Positions 1-8,364 of a DNA stretch of 64,000 nucleotides are shown one piece after another. A program made the position numbers and the translations under genes. Positions within the stretch are counted from its first letter, which is position 1, and each line of letters starts with the position of its first letter. The notes below the pieces were generated by a model. That model saw only the letters and a program-made list of their open reading frames with translations, did not search any database and was not told where the DNA came from. Location of the stretch: contig JAHIVC010000015.1 of NCBI GenBank assembly GCA_018816945.1, forward strand, positions 1-64,000. Reading direction: 5' to 3'. The DNA comes from Bacteroidota bacterium. Lineage in GTDB: Bacteria; Bacteroidota; Bacteroidia; Bacteroidales; GCA-2711565.

Positions 1-662
1 ATAATATCAAGATCATATGGGTCGTAAAGTGAGTTTAAAGAATGAAGAATGAGTTTTTTGTCAGCTTTAATTTTGTTTTCAATAATCTTAAAAACAATTC
101 CGTCTTCTCTGGTCAGGATAATGTATGGATAGCCATCCCTTATGGTATTCCAGTCCAAAACAAACTCACCGGTTACAAAAGATTCATCAGGTATGGGTAA
201 CATGGAATCTCCACTAATTTGAAATGTTCGGTATTTTTTTTCACGTGATAAAAATGGTAATTGGAATGTTGGAAGTACTCGGATATAATCCGGATCCGAA
301 AACCCACTTTTGTACCCTGCCTTAGCTTTTTCAGAAACCAGCTCAATGTTTTCATTATTGTATTGGTCAATAGTGGATATAAGAACACGTATGTCACTTC
401 CTTTGATATATGTGTCATAACCTCGTTCAATTTGGGAAAGTTGACTCTCTGAAAGTGTCGTTAAATCAACTTTAACAAGTGTGTCGATCGCTACTTTAAA
501 ATACATTGAAAAACGGATAAGTGCGTTTACACTAGGTTGGGCAACTCCGTTTTCATAACCGCTAAGTGTTGATCGTTTCATCTCAAGGATAAATGCGATG
601 TCGTCCTGAGTGCGCTTTTGTCTTTTGCGAAGAAATTTAATGTTATTTCCGAATGTGTTCAT
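1..662 (-). CDS. XRE-family HTH / S24 (LexA-like) peptidase repressor, truncated by window edge
   Basis: Reading leftwards from ATG at 660-662 gives 220 codons that run off the window, so the C-terminus is missing. Residues about 5-60 form an XRE helix-turn-helix (RTQDDIAFIL...STLSGYENG). Residues about 110-200 are an S24 domain: nucleophile S153 in ISGDSMLP, candidate general-base K192 in REDGIVFK, and an Ala115-Gly116 dipeptide 37 residues before the Ser. This resembles LexA spacing (cleavage site about 35 residues before Ser, Lys 37 after). Seen: domains and motif residues. Inferred: a self-cleaving repressor that controls itself and the divergent dinB gene in response to DNA damage. The intergenic region carries palindromes that could be its operators. 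C2-type phage repressors are the main alternative, but no phage genes are near. Confidence 0.88.
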   Translation of the reverse strand, partial: MNTFGNNIKFLRKRQKRTQDDIAFILEMKRSTLSGYENGVAQPSVNALIRFSMYFKVAIDTLVKVDLTTLSESQLSQIERGYDTYIKGSDIRVLISTIDQYNNENIELVSEKAKAGYKSGFSDPDYIRVLPTFQLPFLSREKKYRTFQISGDSMLPIPDESFVTGEFVLDWNTIRDGYPYIILTREDGIVFKIIENKIKADKKLILHSLNSLYDPYDLDI

Positions 663-769
663 TGTGTTTTCTTATTTAATACAAAAATGTGCTAATTGTC
701 CCGGTTTTATGCAAAAATTATTTTAAGGTATTTTAAAGGTAAATTATTTTCAAATTAATATTTGTAAAT

Positions 770-820
770 GATTAATCTAAATGATTATATTGTAATCATA
801 AAAAAGATTAAAAACTAATC
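770..820. promoter_or_regulatory. Operator cluster of GATTA/TAATC half-sites between the XRE/S24 regulator and dinB
   Basis: Six half-sites lie in 51 bp: GATTA at 770, 783 and 806, and TAATC at 773, 793 and 816. Two pairs form the same dyad, GATTA-N5-TAATC (783-797 and 806-820); the first extends to 7-bp arms ATGATTA/TAATCAT (781-799). A third pair overlaps as GATTAATC (770-777). The dyads are 42-80 bp upstream of the dinB start and about 110-160 bp from the regulator start, a natural place for an autoregulatory repressor to bind. Binding is inferred from position and symmetry only. Confidence 0.55.
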
Positions 821-861
821 AAATATAATACAATAATTTTAATTGTCAAGGTTTTTTTGAA

Positions 862-2073
862 ATGAATGCTGATACTCGTACGATTGTACATCTGGATCTG
901 GATACTTTTTTCGTGTCAGTTGAGCGTTTGCAAAATAGCAAATTGATAGGAAAACCTATACTTATAGGAGGAATTTCGGATAGAGGAGTTGTTGCAAGTT
1001 GCAGTTATGAAGCAAGGGCATATGGCATTCATTCGGCCATGCCAATGAGACTAGCACGTATGCTCTGTAAGCATGCTATTGTGATTAGAGGCGATATGGA
1101 TCAGTATAGTAAATATTCCAGGATGGTAACAAGCATTATTGAAGAAAATGCTCCTTTATATGAAAAAGCTTCGATTGATGAGCATTATATTGATATTACG
1201 GGGATGGATCGTTTTTTCGGAAACTTGAAATGGACAACTGAGCTCAGAAAAAAAGTTATTCATGAAACGGGCTTGCCAATTTCGTTTGGATTGTCCACCA
1301 ATAAAACTGTTTCGAAAATTGCCACAGGAGAAGCAAAGCCCAACGGATTATTGCAGATTCAATCCAGTCAGGTATTGCCATTTTTATTTCCTTTAAGTAT
1401 TCGAAAAATCCCAATGATAGGCGATAAGGCTTATCATTTGCTTCGCTCAATGGGGATTACTACCATAAAAACATTAAGTGTAGTTCCTCCTGAAATGTTG
1501 GAGCATGTCATGGGTAAAAATGGCATTATCATTTGGCGAAAAGCGAATGGAATTGACCCTACTCCTGTTAAGCCATATTCTGAACGGAAATCAATAGGGA
1601 CTGAAAGTACCTTTAATACAGATACCATAGATGTAATTTGGCTTAGACAGAGATTGATTAGTATGGTTGAAAAACTTGCTTTTCAACTGCGCGAAAAGAA
1701 TAAACTGGCATCTGTTATTACTGTAAAAATTAGGTATGCAAACTTCGATACACATACTTTACAAAAGCATATTCCTTATACAACTTTCGACCATATTTTA
1801 ATTAAGGAGGCATTAGAGATGTTCGATCGGCTTTACCAGCGCAGGATGTTGTTGCGTTTAGTTGGTGTTAAGTTAAGTGGATTAGTGGGTGGGTGGCAGC
1901 AATTAAATATGTTTGAAGATACTCCCGAAATGACCTGTCTGTATCAGGCTATGGATCGGATTAAAATGCGTTTTGGCGAAAAATCAATTAAAAGAGCCGT
2001 GGGAATAAAAACTGCCGAAGAGCGTTTGCAAATCGAGGATAAAGAAGAACAAACTTTACTTCTGAGCAAGTAA
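862..2073 (+). CDS. dinB: DNA polymerase IV (Y-family translesion polymerase)
   Basis: The 403-residue length fits the DinB/UmuC family. Catalytic acidic residues are visible: D12 in HLDLDTFF and D106-E107 in SIDEHYID, with F17 in the steric-gate position. The SYEARAYGIHSAMP stretch that binds the incoming nucleotide is at about 48-61. A beta-clamp-binding peptide QLNMF sits at 347-351, followed by a 50-residue tail. Family function is error-prone extension past damaged template bases in the cytoplasm. There is no clear Shine-Dalgarno site; the ATG at 862 begins just before the conserved first strand. It is divergent from the XRE/S24 regulator across a 199-bp spacer with operator-like palindromes, suggesting damage-inducible control. 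The His in DEHY, where many homologues have Ala, is a mild variation. Confidence 0.95.
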   Translation: MNADTRTIVHLDLDTFFVSVERLQNSKLIGKPILIGGISDRGVVASCSYEARAYGIHSAMPMRLARMLCKHAIVIRGDMDQYSKYSRMVTSIIEENAPLYEKASIDEHYIDITGMDRFFGNLKWTTELRKKVIHETGLPISFGLSTNKTVSKIATGEAKPNGLLQIQSSQVLPFLFPLSIRKIPMIGDKAYHLLRSMGITTIKTLSVVPPEMLEHVMGKNGIIIWRKANGIDPTPVKPYSERKSIGTESTFNTDTIDVIWLRQRLISMVEKLAFQLREKNKLASVITVKIRYANFDTHTLQKHIPYTTFDHILIKEALEMFDRLYQRRMLLRLVGVKLSGLVGGWQQLNMFEDTPEMTCLYQAMDRIKMRFGEKSIKRAVGIKTAEERLQIEDKEEQTLLLSK

Positions 2074-2277
2074 GTGAAGTCTAACTCTCTAATGAGTAAA
2101 AAACACGAGAATGCCTCCTCTATATAATTTTTTTGATTGATTTCAACTAATTGCTTATTTAGAATTATGATATATATCATTTGCAAAAATGATAATATTT
2201 GAAAAATCAATTCCATAAAACATTAAATTTGTTATTAAATTAAATAAATCTAAATAAAAACAAGCACTAAGTTAACA

Positions 2278-3459
2278 ATGAAAAAGCTAATTCTACTACT
2301 CTTCTCGAGCATTATGATGCTGAATATAATGCTTGCTCAATCACTTAATGAACCTGCCAACGCAGCTACAAAATTATTGGATCACAATCAGGGAAAACTC
2401 ACTATTGGAGGCTATGGGCAAATCGATTTTAATCAAAAATTTGATAATGCGATACGCTCTAATGGCATACTGGATGTACATCGTATGGTATTATTATTTG
2501 GTTATCAGTTTAGCGATCGCGTTGATTTTGTGACCGAACTTGAGTTTGAACATGTGATAGAAGTTTTTGTCGAGCAAGCGTTTATTCGTTATAAATTAAA
2601 CGAATTTATGGCATTGAGAGCAGGCTTAATTTTAATTCCGATGGGAATCATTAACGAATATCATGAGCCAACTACATTTAATGGTGTTGAAAGACCGAGT
2701 GTAGCCGGTTCAATCATCCCAACAACATGGAGAGAAATTGGTGCAGGATTTAGTGGAAAATTCACTGATATAGGACTTAAATATCAGGCATACATTGTAA
2801 ATGGATTAAATGGATATGACGGTAATTCGAAAATATCGGGTGCAGGAATAAGAAGTGGGCGTCAAAAAGGAGCCGAATCCTATATCAGTTCACCAAACCT
2901 ATCATTTAAGCTTGATTATTTCGGTGTAAATCATTTAAAGCTTGGATTGGCTGGATATTTCGGAAAAACACAATCTACACTGTATAATGGTGCTGATAAA
3001 AACAATAATAATTTCATGATGATGGCAGATTCAACCGTTATTAATTTAAGTGTGATCGGATTAGATTTGCGTTATGAGAACAATGGTTTTTCATTCAGAA
3101 GTGTTTTAATTTATGGGGGATTAGCAAATACAATGGAGTATAATACCTTTACCGGAGGCAATGCAGGGTCGGCAATGCATGGATTTTATGCAGAGGCTGC
3201 CTATGATGTGTTGGTAAATTCTCAGTCAACTGCTAATGGATTAACATTCTTTGTGCGTTACGAAAATTTGAACACACAGTCTAAAGTTGAAAAGAATACA
3301 ACTAAAGACGATAAATACGCGGTTCAGGAGATTATAACAGGAGTAGGATATAAAATTGCAGATGGCGTTGTTTTAAAATCAGATTTCAGATTTTTTAAAA
3401 ACAAAACCGAAAATAAATATTCAAAACAATTTAATGCAGGAGTTGCCGTATGGTTTTAA
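2278..3459 (+). CDS. Outer-membrane porin-like beta-barrel protein (partner of FMN-binding protein)
   Basis: 393 residues with a signal peptide (about 1-20, ending ML-AQ). The rest is a run of amphipathic strands with alternating aromatic and charged residues and a C-terminal Phe (AVWF), typical of an outer-membrane barrel. The opening GKLTIGGYGQIDF and the central PMGIINEYHEPTTF resemble Bacteroidota phosphate-selective-porin-like (OprO/P superfamily) proteins; substrate cannot be read from sequence. Its last 10 bp overlap the ATG of the FMN-binding protein, so the two are translationally coupled. The pairing suggests that the barrel works with a periplasmic flavoprotein, which is inference from context. 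Confidence 0.75.
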   Translation: MKKLILLLFSSIMMLNIMLAQSLNEPANAATKLLDHNQGKLTIGGYGQIDFNQKFDNAIRSNGILDVHRMVLLFGYQFSDRVDFVTELEFEHVIEVFVEQAFIRYKLNEFMALRAGLILIPMGIINEYHEPTTFNGVERPSVAGSIIPTTWREIGAGFSGKFTDIGLKYQAYIVNGLNGYDGNSKISGAGIRSGRQKGAESYISSPNLSFKLDYFGVNHLKLGLAGYFGKTQSTLYNGADKNNNNFMMMADSTVINLSVIGLDLRYENNGFSFRSVLIYGGLANTMEYNTFTGGNAGSAMHGFYAEAAYDVLVNSQSTANGLTFFVRYENLNTQSKVEKNTTKDDKYAVQEIITGVGYKIADGVVLKSDFRFFKNKTENKYSKQFNAGVAVWF

Positions 3460-3995
3460 GACAAAGATTAAATCAGACAATCTTCATATTGCTAATCAGT
3501 GTTTTGGGTTTGCAGGCATTTGCAAGCGAATCAGATGGCTTTAGCCAAAAGTTGGATAAAATAATTAAGAAAGATTTGTTGCTAAAGGATTTCAAAATAG
3601 TGCCATTAACTATTTCTGATGAGCAGTTTGAAAAAGCTGGTGTGAATTTAAAAAGTAATCAGATATTTAGATTAACCGCTGAAGATTTTGATGGATTCTA
3701 TATTATTGAAAAAGCGATGGGTCGCTTTCATGATTTTACTTATGTTATTTTTTTGGGGAAAGGTCTCGAAGTCCTCTTGGTAAGGGTGTTAGTGTACGAG
3801 GAAGAACATGGGGTGGAAATTACTCAAAAAAAATGGCTGCAACAATTTATCGGAAAAACACCTACTGATCATTTGATATTCAAAAAAAATATTGATGCAA
3901 TTTCGGGTGCAACAATTTCAGGGGCTTCGATTACTGAAAGCATTGATCATATTTTCAGGGATGTGAAACTATTAATGGAGCAAAAAGTATTTTAA
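3450..3995 (+). CDS. Exported FMN-binding domain protein with flavinylation motif
   Basis: 181 residues: N-terminal hydrophobic export signal (about 9-26, AFASES) then an FMN_bind domain. The covalent flavin attachment motif is D149-A-I-S-G-A-T155-I-S157, matching the consensus Dxx(S/T)GA(T/S)x(S/T), in which ApbE attaches FMN to the Thr through a phosphoester. Related domains are found in RnfG and NqrC; here the protein is short and has a single domain. The start overlaps the porin stop by 10 bp (ATG at 3450), giving a two-gene unit. No apbE flavin transferase is in the window. Likely role: periplasmic or outer-membrane-associated electron transfer, possibly regulatory; the electron donor is unknown. 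Confidence 0.85.
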   Translation: MVLRQRLNQTIFILLISVLGLQAFASESDGFSQKLDKIIKKDLLLKDFKIVPLTISDEQFEKAGVNLKSNQIFRLTAEDFDGFYIIEKAMGRFHDFTYVIFLGKGLEVLLVRVLVYEEEHGVEITQKKWLQQFIGKTPTDHLIFKKNIDAISGATISGASITESIDHIFRDVKLLMEQKVF

Positions 3996-4057
3996 TAATG
4001 ATTTTTCAAAATAACTCGTTGATTTTTATATTAGCGGGTTATTTTGTTTTTAGTTTA

Positions 4058-4282
4058 TCATTTCTTGAATAAACTGATCACGAATAATAAAACGATGGTA
4101 CCAATCAGCGCTGCGATCAAACTGCCAATTAATCCGGATGAGAGATGGATGCCTAATTCGCTTGGTAACAAACCGCCAATAATGGCATCTGCAATTCCGA
4201 CCAATAAATTAACTCTAACCCCGGATCCTCTACCTTTCAAAAATTGAAAATTGGCTAAAAGGGATTTAGAAATAAATTTCAA
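4058..4282 (-). CDS. GlsB/YeaQ/YmgE-family small membrane protein, N-terminally short
   Basis: 74 residues, largely hydrophobic, with the family-like order KGRGSGVRVNLLVGIADAI then LGIHLSSGLIGSLIAALIGT and a C-terminal membrane helix. The usual first membrane helix (about ten residues) is missing. The only in-frame start after the upstream stop is TTG at 4280-4282, preceded 7 nt away by AAGGTGG, an unusually good ribosome-binding site for this genome. It may be a naturally short or decayed copy. Family members are stress-induced inner-membrane proteins of unknown biochemistry. Confidence 0.6.
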   Translation of the reverse strand: MKFISKSLLANFQFLKGRGSGVRVNLLVGIADAIIGGLLPSELGIHLSSGLIGSLIAALIGTIVLLFVISLFKK

Positions 4283-4450
4283 AGGTAATCCACCTTATTT
4301 CGGTCTATGTAACATATCTTTTTATAAGAATTACATCATTCCCACACTTAAGAACTGTTTGAAAAAAACTTACAATTTTAAATTGACCCATTCCAATACG
4401 TTTCTGTTTTCCTAAACGCTTTGTTTTCATTATATTCAATTTTCAGGCGA

Positions 4451-5344
4451 CTATTTTTCAATTCTAATAGAATAGGTATACGGAATTATTTTTTGCCCGT
4501 GAGTGTGTGCATATATCTTTGTGAATTCAGCACCGAGATATAGTATGATGGCGGAATAATATACCCACATAAAAATCAAAATAACGGAACCAGTAGCACC
4601 ATACCAGGAAGCAATTAAGGAACTTCCGAGATAAGCTCCGATACCAATTTTGCCAATCATAAAAAGGAAGGCGGTATAAGATGCCCCAATGATGCAATCG
4701 AGCATGACCACTTTCCCATCGGGCAATGTTTTAAAAATAACGGTAAATAAAAGTGTAATAACAACGAAAACGGTAAGTAGGTTGATGGCATAAAATAAAT
4801 AGATAGTGTTCTGTGGGAAATATGCTGCTAATTTGTTACTAAGAATATCCATTATCGCATTTATAATTAAACCAACCAACAGTAAAAATCCTACAGAGCC
4901 GACCATAGAAAATGACATCAATCGGTTTTTAAGGAATTTTATTAATCCACGTTTAGGTTTTGCTTTAATGCCCCATATATAATTGATGGAGTCTTGAATT
5001 TCTGAGAACACACCCGATGCCCCAATCAATAAAATGATTGCACCTGCGATAGTAGCAAATGCACTACTGCTCGAAAGTTTTACATTTTTAATTATTTCCT
5101 GTATTTGCAGCGCGGCATCGTTACCAATCAACCCGTTGATTTGTCCGAATATTTCGCCTTGGACGGCTTCTGTTCCAAAAAAGGATCCTGCTAAGCTTAT
5201 AATAATAATAAGCAACGGAGGTAAAGAGAAAATGGTATAAAAGGACAACGCTGCACTTAACTTAATAGCGTCGTCAGCGATAAACCCTTTTACGGTTTCT
5301 TTGAGGAGATAACCAATCTTATTTGCTGAGTTCTTTATTTTCAT
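4451..5344 (-). CDS. YihY/virulence factor BrkB family inner-membrane protein
   Basis: 297 residues with about six membrane helices. The N-terminal block AIKLSAALSFYTIFSLPPLL and the later ASGVFSEIQDSINYIWGIKAKP are the conserved signature of the BrkB/YihY family, as is GAEFTKIYA near the C-terminus. The family was once annotated as RNase BN in error; transport or envelope roles are suspected but unproven. It stands alone on the minus strand, with 122 bp separating it from the barrel-protein gene upstream. Confidence 0.92.
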   Translation of the reverse strand: MKIKNSANKIGYLLKETVKGFIADDAIKLSAALSFYTIFSLPPLLIIIISLAGSFFGTEAVQGEIFGQINGLIGNDAALQIQEIIKNVKLSSSSAFATIAGAIILLIGASGVFSEIQDSINYIWGIKAKPKRGLIKFLKNRLMSFSMVGSVGFLLLVGLIINAIMDILSNKLAAYFPQNTIYLFYAINLLTVFVVITLLFTVIFKTLPDGKVVMLDCIIGASYTAFLFMIGKIGIGAYLGSSLIASWYGATGSVILIFMWVYYSAIILYLGAEFTKIYAHTHGQKIIPYTYSIRIEK

Positions 5345-5466
5345 TGGTAAATTTTTTAATTATTAATGGTTATATGGAACCTAACATTCTATCTTGATTC
5401 ACTTTTTTCGGATTTTTTAAAAAATTAAATGGTCGTTTCATAACCCTTGATAAAAACTATTTTACA

Positions 5467-7302
5467 TTATCGATATATTACTGTTGCCGGTTTACCGATT
5501 TCAAAATCCCGATACCCGAAATCAGATGTTCTAAATGAGTTCATTTTAAAAATATTTTGACCGTTGCCCGGAATTGAAGGATAAAATGCTATGGATATTT
5601 GAAATGTATTAAAAACCAGATAATCATTTTTGATTAATACGCCAAGTCCAATTTGTGAATACACTCTACTGTTTTTAAATCCTTCTGCCACATCTCCAAG
5701 CAAGCCCATCGAAAAAATGAAATAGGGGCCGAAACGGAATCCGATGAATTTCCATGGTGCATAGGATTGTGTTTGCAGGGTAAACAAAAGGCGGCTGGTA
5801 CCAATCAATGAATTGCTATTAAAGCCATCCAGGCCATAACCATCTTGAAGCGTTAGACTATCGCTAGCAAATCGGTTTATACCAATTGTTAGTTGTGGTT
5901 TAACAAACTGCCTGAATTTCCATTTTCCAATTTCAAATAATTCTGTAAAATAATTTACCCCGGCCGTAAAAACACCTTGTTCAACTTTTGATGAATGAAA
6001 GAAAGCCCCATATTCGAAATTGGAACTCAGGTATCCCCATGGATGATAATTCCCAAAAGAGATACGCGCACCAAGATACAAACGTCCGGAATTATTTTTT
6101 ATCTGGTAACCACCCGTAATACTGTATACTTTTCCGATGGGTACATCTTCAATTAAGCCAAATTTAAATATGAATTTATCCTGTACATATTTCCGGGTTG
6201 AGATGCCTATACTTGCCAGATAAAAACTTTCGTCACTGAATGTTTTCAGCGTGTCTAAGGATTCAATTGGTTTTTCGAGATAATGAATTCGATAATATCG
6301 TACAGCGGAAATTAAATTTGTGGTCCGGTTTTCCTCGGTATTACCTTTAAATATCTGAATGGCATTACTTGCCCAGTAATCTTGTGCATTAAATTTTATC
6401 CGCTGCTTAACAAAAACCGAATCGATTGTCCGGATAGAATCATTGTGGAGTTGTTGTGTAAAATATACTCCGCCTGCCCACTTGGCTAAAGGCGAAAAAA
6501 ATGGTCGGTCAATTGCAAAACTTCTGGTCAAATTTTTGAATTGATCAGTACCATAATCCAAGTTTGCGTTGATATAAGTATTGCGTATGTTGGGAATAAA
6601 GTAATTTGTTTTGAAAGCATCATCTCCTGAGGAATGGTACCATGTGTATTCATTTCTAAATTTATGCCCGAACCCTAGAAAATTTTTATCGGTCATAGTA
6701 AACGTGACACGCGAAGATGATAAAGCAACATTGGGAGCAATACTCCAATTATCCAGCTCACGGATAAAAACATCGACCGAATCGGAGTTTTTCGAAACAG
6801 CTTTAACATAAAACGAGACATCGTGCACATATACCTGACTGCGAACCAATCGTTCAGATTCTTTTACCAGTAAAGAATCAAATTTTTGGTTTTGTCGGAT
6901 AAGCAAGAGGTTTCGAATGGTGATATGTTTAGATTTTATATGTAGACTGTTCCCGGTTTTGAATAAAAAGTTTTGGGAGACTTCATTGGTATCAGCAACC
7001 GAATAGCCAAACGGGTCAAGTGTTTCAATGTTAATATGCCTGATAATTTTACCTTCGAAGCTACTATATGGTTTTTGGATTTCTTTTTTATAAACTTTCT
7101 TATCTTTTGAAATGGGGGCAACCGGTTTAAAAACCAAGCGATAAAGAAACTTATTAAACTTGCTCCGATTGGAATAGGATTCAATATTTCCATAAAGCTT
7201 GGTTGAATCAGTTTTGGCAATGGTATCTTGTGCAAAAGCAGTATCAAAAGTGCCAATCGAGATAATAAAAAATATGTAAATATTTTTGGACCACATTTGC
7301 AT
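5467..7302 (-). CDS. BamA/TamA-like (Omp85, surface-antigen D15 type) outer-membrane protein
   Basis: 611 residues. Signal peptide about 1-25 (TAFAQD), then a POTRA-like stretch (about 82-185: GKIIRHINIETLDPFGYSV, then SVDVFIRELDNWSI), followed by a long beta-rich barrel that begins near VTFTMTDKNFLGFGHKF and runs to the C-terminus. Family role: insertion of proteins or transfer of substrates across the outer membrane. It is the last gene of the mlaE-mlaF-mlaD run (62 bp after mlaD), suggesting an outer-membrane partner for the MCE transporter rather than the general BamA. The partner role is inference; the beta-barrel and POTRA reading is from pattern only. Confidence 0.75.
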   Translation of the reverse strand: MQMWSKNIYIFFIISIGTFDTAFAQDTIAKTDSTKLYGNIESYSNRSKFNKFLYRLVFKPVAPISKDKKVYKKEIQKPYSSFEGKIIRHINIETLDPFGYSVADTNEVSQNFLFKTGNSLHIKSKHITIRNLLLIRQNQKFDSLLVKESERLVRSQVYVHDVSFYVKAVSKNSDSVDVFIRELDNWSIAPNVALSSSRVTFTMTDKNFLGFGHKFRNEYTWYHSSGDDAFKTNYFIPNIRNTYINANLDYGTDQFKNLTRSFAIDRPFFSPLAKWAGGVYFTQQLHNDSIRTIDSVFVKQRIKFNAQDYWASNAIQIFKGNTEENRTTNLISAVRYYRIHYLEKPIESLDTLKTFSDESFYLASIGISTRKYVQDKFIFKFGLIEDVPIGKVYSITGGYQIKNNSGRLYLGARISFGNYHPWGYLSSNFEYGAFFHSSKVEQGVFTAGVNYFTELFEIGKWKFRQFVKPQLTIGINRFASDSLTLQDGYGLDGFNSNSLIGTSRLLFTLQTQSYAPWKFIGFRFGPYFIFSMGLLGDVAEGFKNSRVYSQIGLGVLIKNDYLVFNTFQISIAFYPSIPGNGQNIFKMNSFRTSDFGYRDFEIGKPATVIYR

Positions 7303-7364
7303 GAACAGTTTTATCTTTTTCGTTATTCAAGATATTCATCGTTTTCTATAAGGCCATTGGCATA

Positions 7365-8327
7365 TTATTTCTTTTCTTCCATATTTTTTTGTACGTCTGC
7401 TTTCATTCGTTCTTCTGCTTCTTTATGTTTTGCGGCAGCCTTTTCTTTCTTTTTAAAGTACCATCTAAATAAGAAATTATGCTTGAGTGCCTCCATGTTT
7501 TCATCCAATCCTTTGGAGCTGTTTTTGAGGTTTAACATAGTCTGGCTCAAATTTTCAACAAGGGTTGAATCCTGAATCAATCTGCTTATATTTCCGTTTT
7601 CGCTGTTTATTTTAGTCATAACCTCATCAATGTGTTGCGAAAAAATTTCTGCATTTCCGGTCGTTACCTTAATACTCCCCATAATGGCAGATACATCCTG
7701 ACTTACCGCTTCCATTGTTTCATCTAATCCACTAGAGCTTTTTTTAATACTCAATATGGTTTGATTAATATTTTCTGCTATGGTTGAATCCTGGATTAAT
7801 CTCCCGAGTGTTCCGTGTCCGCTGTTTACTTTAATCATAACTTCAGCAAGTTGTTGCGTAATAATTTCGGCATTGCGTGCTGTTATTTGCAAACTTGCCA
7901 TAATAGCATCTGTTTCAACAGGCTCAACCGATAAAAGCTGCTGTTCATCTTTGGCTATAGGAGCATCTGGGCTTCCATAGGTAATGAGTATCAGACGGTC
8001 TCCAATAAGACCTTCTGATCCGATTGCAACTTCACAGTCCGATTTAATAAACTGCTGAACATCCTTTTTAATCAACATATCGACCTTGACTGTTGAATCA
8101 TTAATAATTTTAATTTTATCAACAATACCAACATTAATTCCGGTAAAGCGGACATTATTTCCTACTTGTAATCCGCTTACGTTGTGAAAAGTCGTTGTAA
8201 GTTTAAAAACAGGATTAAATAAATTTTGCTGCTTCCCGATGATAAATATGGCAATTACGAAAAAAGTTAATCCTCCAACAATAAACAATCCTAACCTTAC
8301 TTTAAATTTCTCTGTATGTGTGTCCAT
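7365..8327 (-). CDS. mlaD: MCE-domain lipid-transport protein (MlaD family) with duplicated C-terminal segment
   Basis: 320 residues: one N-terminal membrane helix (about 11-31), one MCE domain (about 40-118, including FHNVSGLQVGNNVRFTGINVG), a helical region and a charged C-terminal tail. MlaD-type proteins form hexameric rings that carry phospholipids between inner membrane and periplasm. Odd feature: residues 142-214 and 215-287 are a tandem duplication with a 73-residue period (both share N-A-E-I, RLIQDST, GLDE-MEA). It lies 37 bp after mlaF and 62 bp before the barrel protein. Confidence 0.92.
   Translation of the reverse strand: MDTHTEKFKVRLGLFIVGGLTFFVIAIFIIGKQQNLFNPVFKLTTTFHNVSGLQVGNNVRFTGINVGIVDKIKIINDSTVKVDMLIKKDVQQFIKSDCEVAIGSEGLIGDRLILITYGSPDAPIAKDEQQLLSVEPVETDAIMASLQITARNAEIITQQLAEVMIKVNSGHGTLGRLIQDSTIAENINQTILSIKKSSSGLDETMEAVSQDVSAIMGSIKVTTGNAEIFSQHIDEVMTKINSENGNISRLIQDSTLVENLSQTMLNLKNSSKGLDENMEALKHNFLFRWYFKKKEKAAAKHKEAEERMKADVQKNMEEKK
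7467..7904 (-). repeat. Two tandem 219-bp in-frame repeats inside the MlaD-like gene
   Basis: Residues 142-214 (7686-7904) and 215-287 (7467-7685) align without gaps, including RLIQDST and GLDE/MEA blocks. The repeats are predicted to be helical and could lengthen the shaft below the MCE ring. Confidence 0.8.
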
Positions 8328-8364
8328 GATTCATTCTTTTTATTAACTGTTGAACTACCAATTT

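Noticed and set aside
173-430. Possible 85-aa minus-strand protein
   Set aside because: It is an alternative frame inside the XRE/S24 regulator (1-662), whose frame has recognisable domains throughout.
4044-4247. 67-aa plus-strand reading frame
   Set aside because: It lies opposite the GlsB-like gene and has no family resemblance.
6936-7575. Reading frames of 106 aa (minus) and 115 aa (plus)
   Set aside because: Both are shadows of the barrel-protein and MlaD genes, with low-complexity composition.
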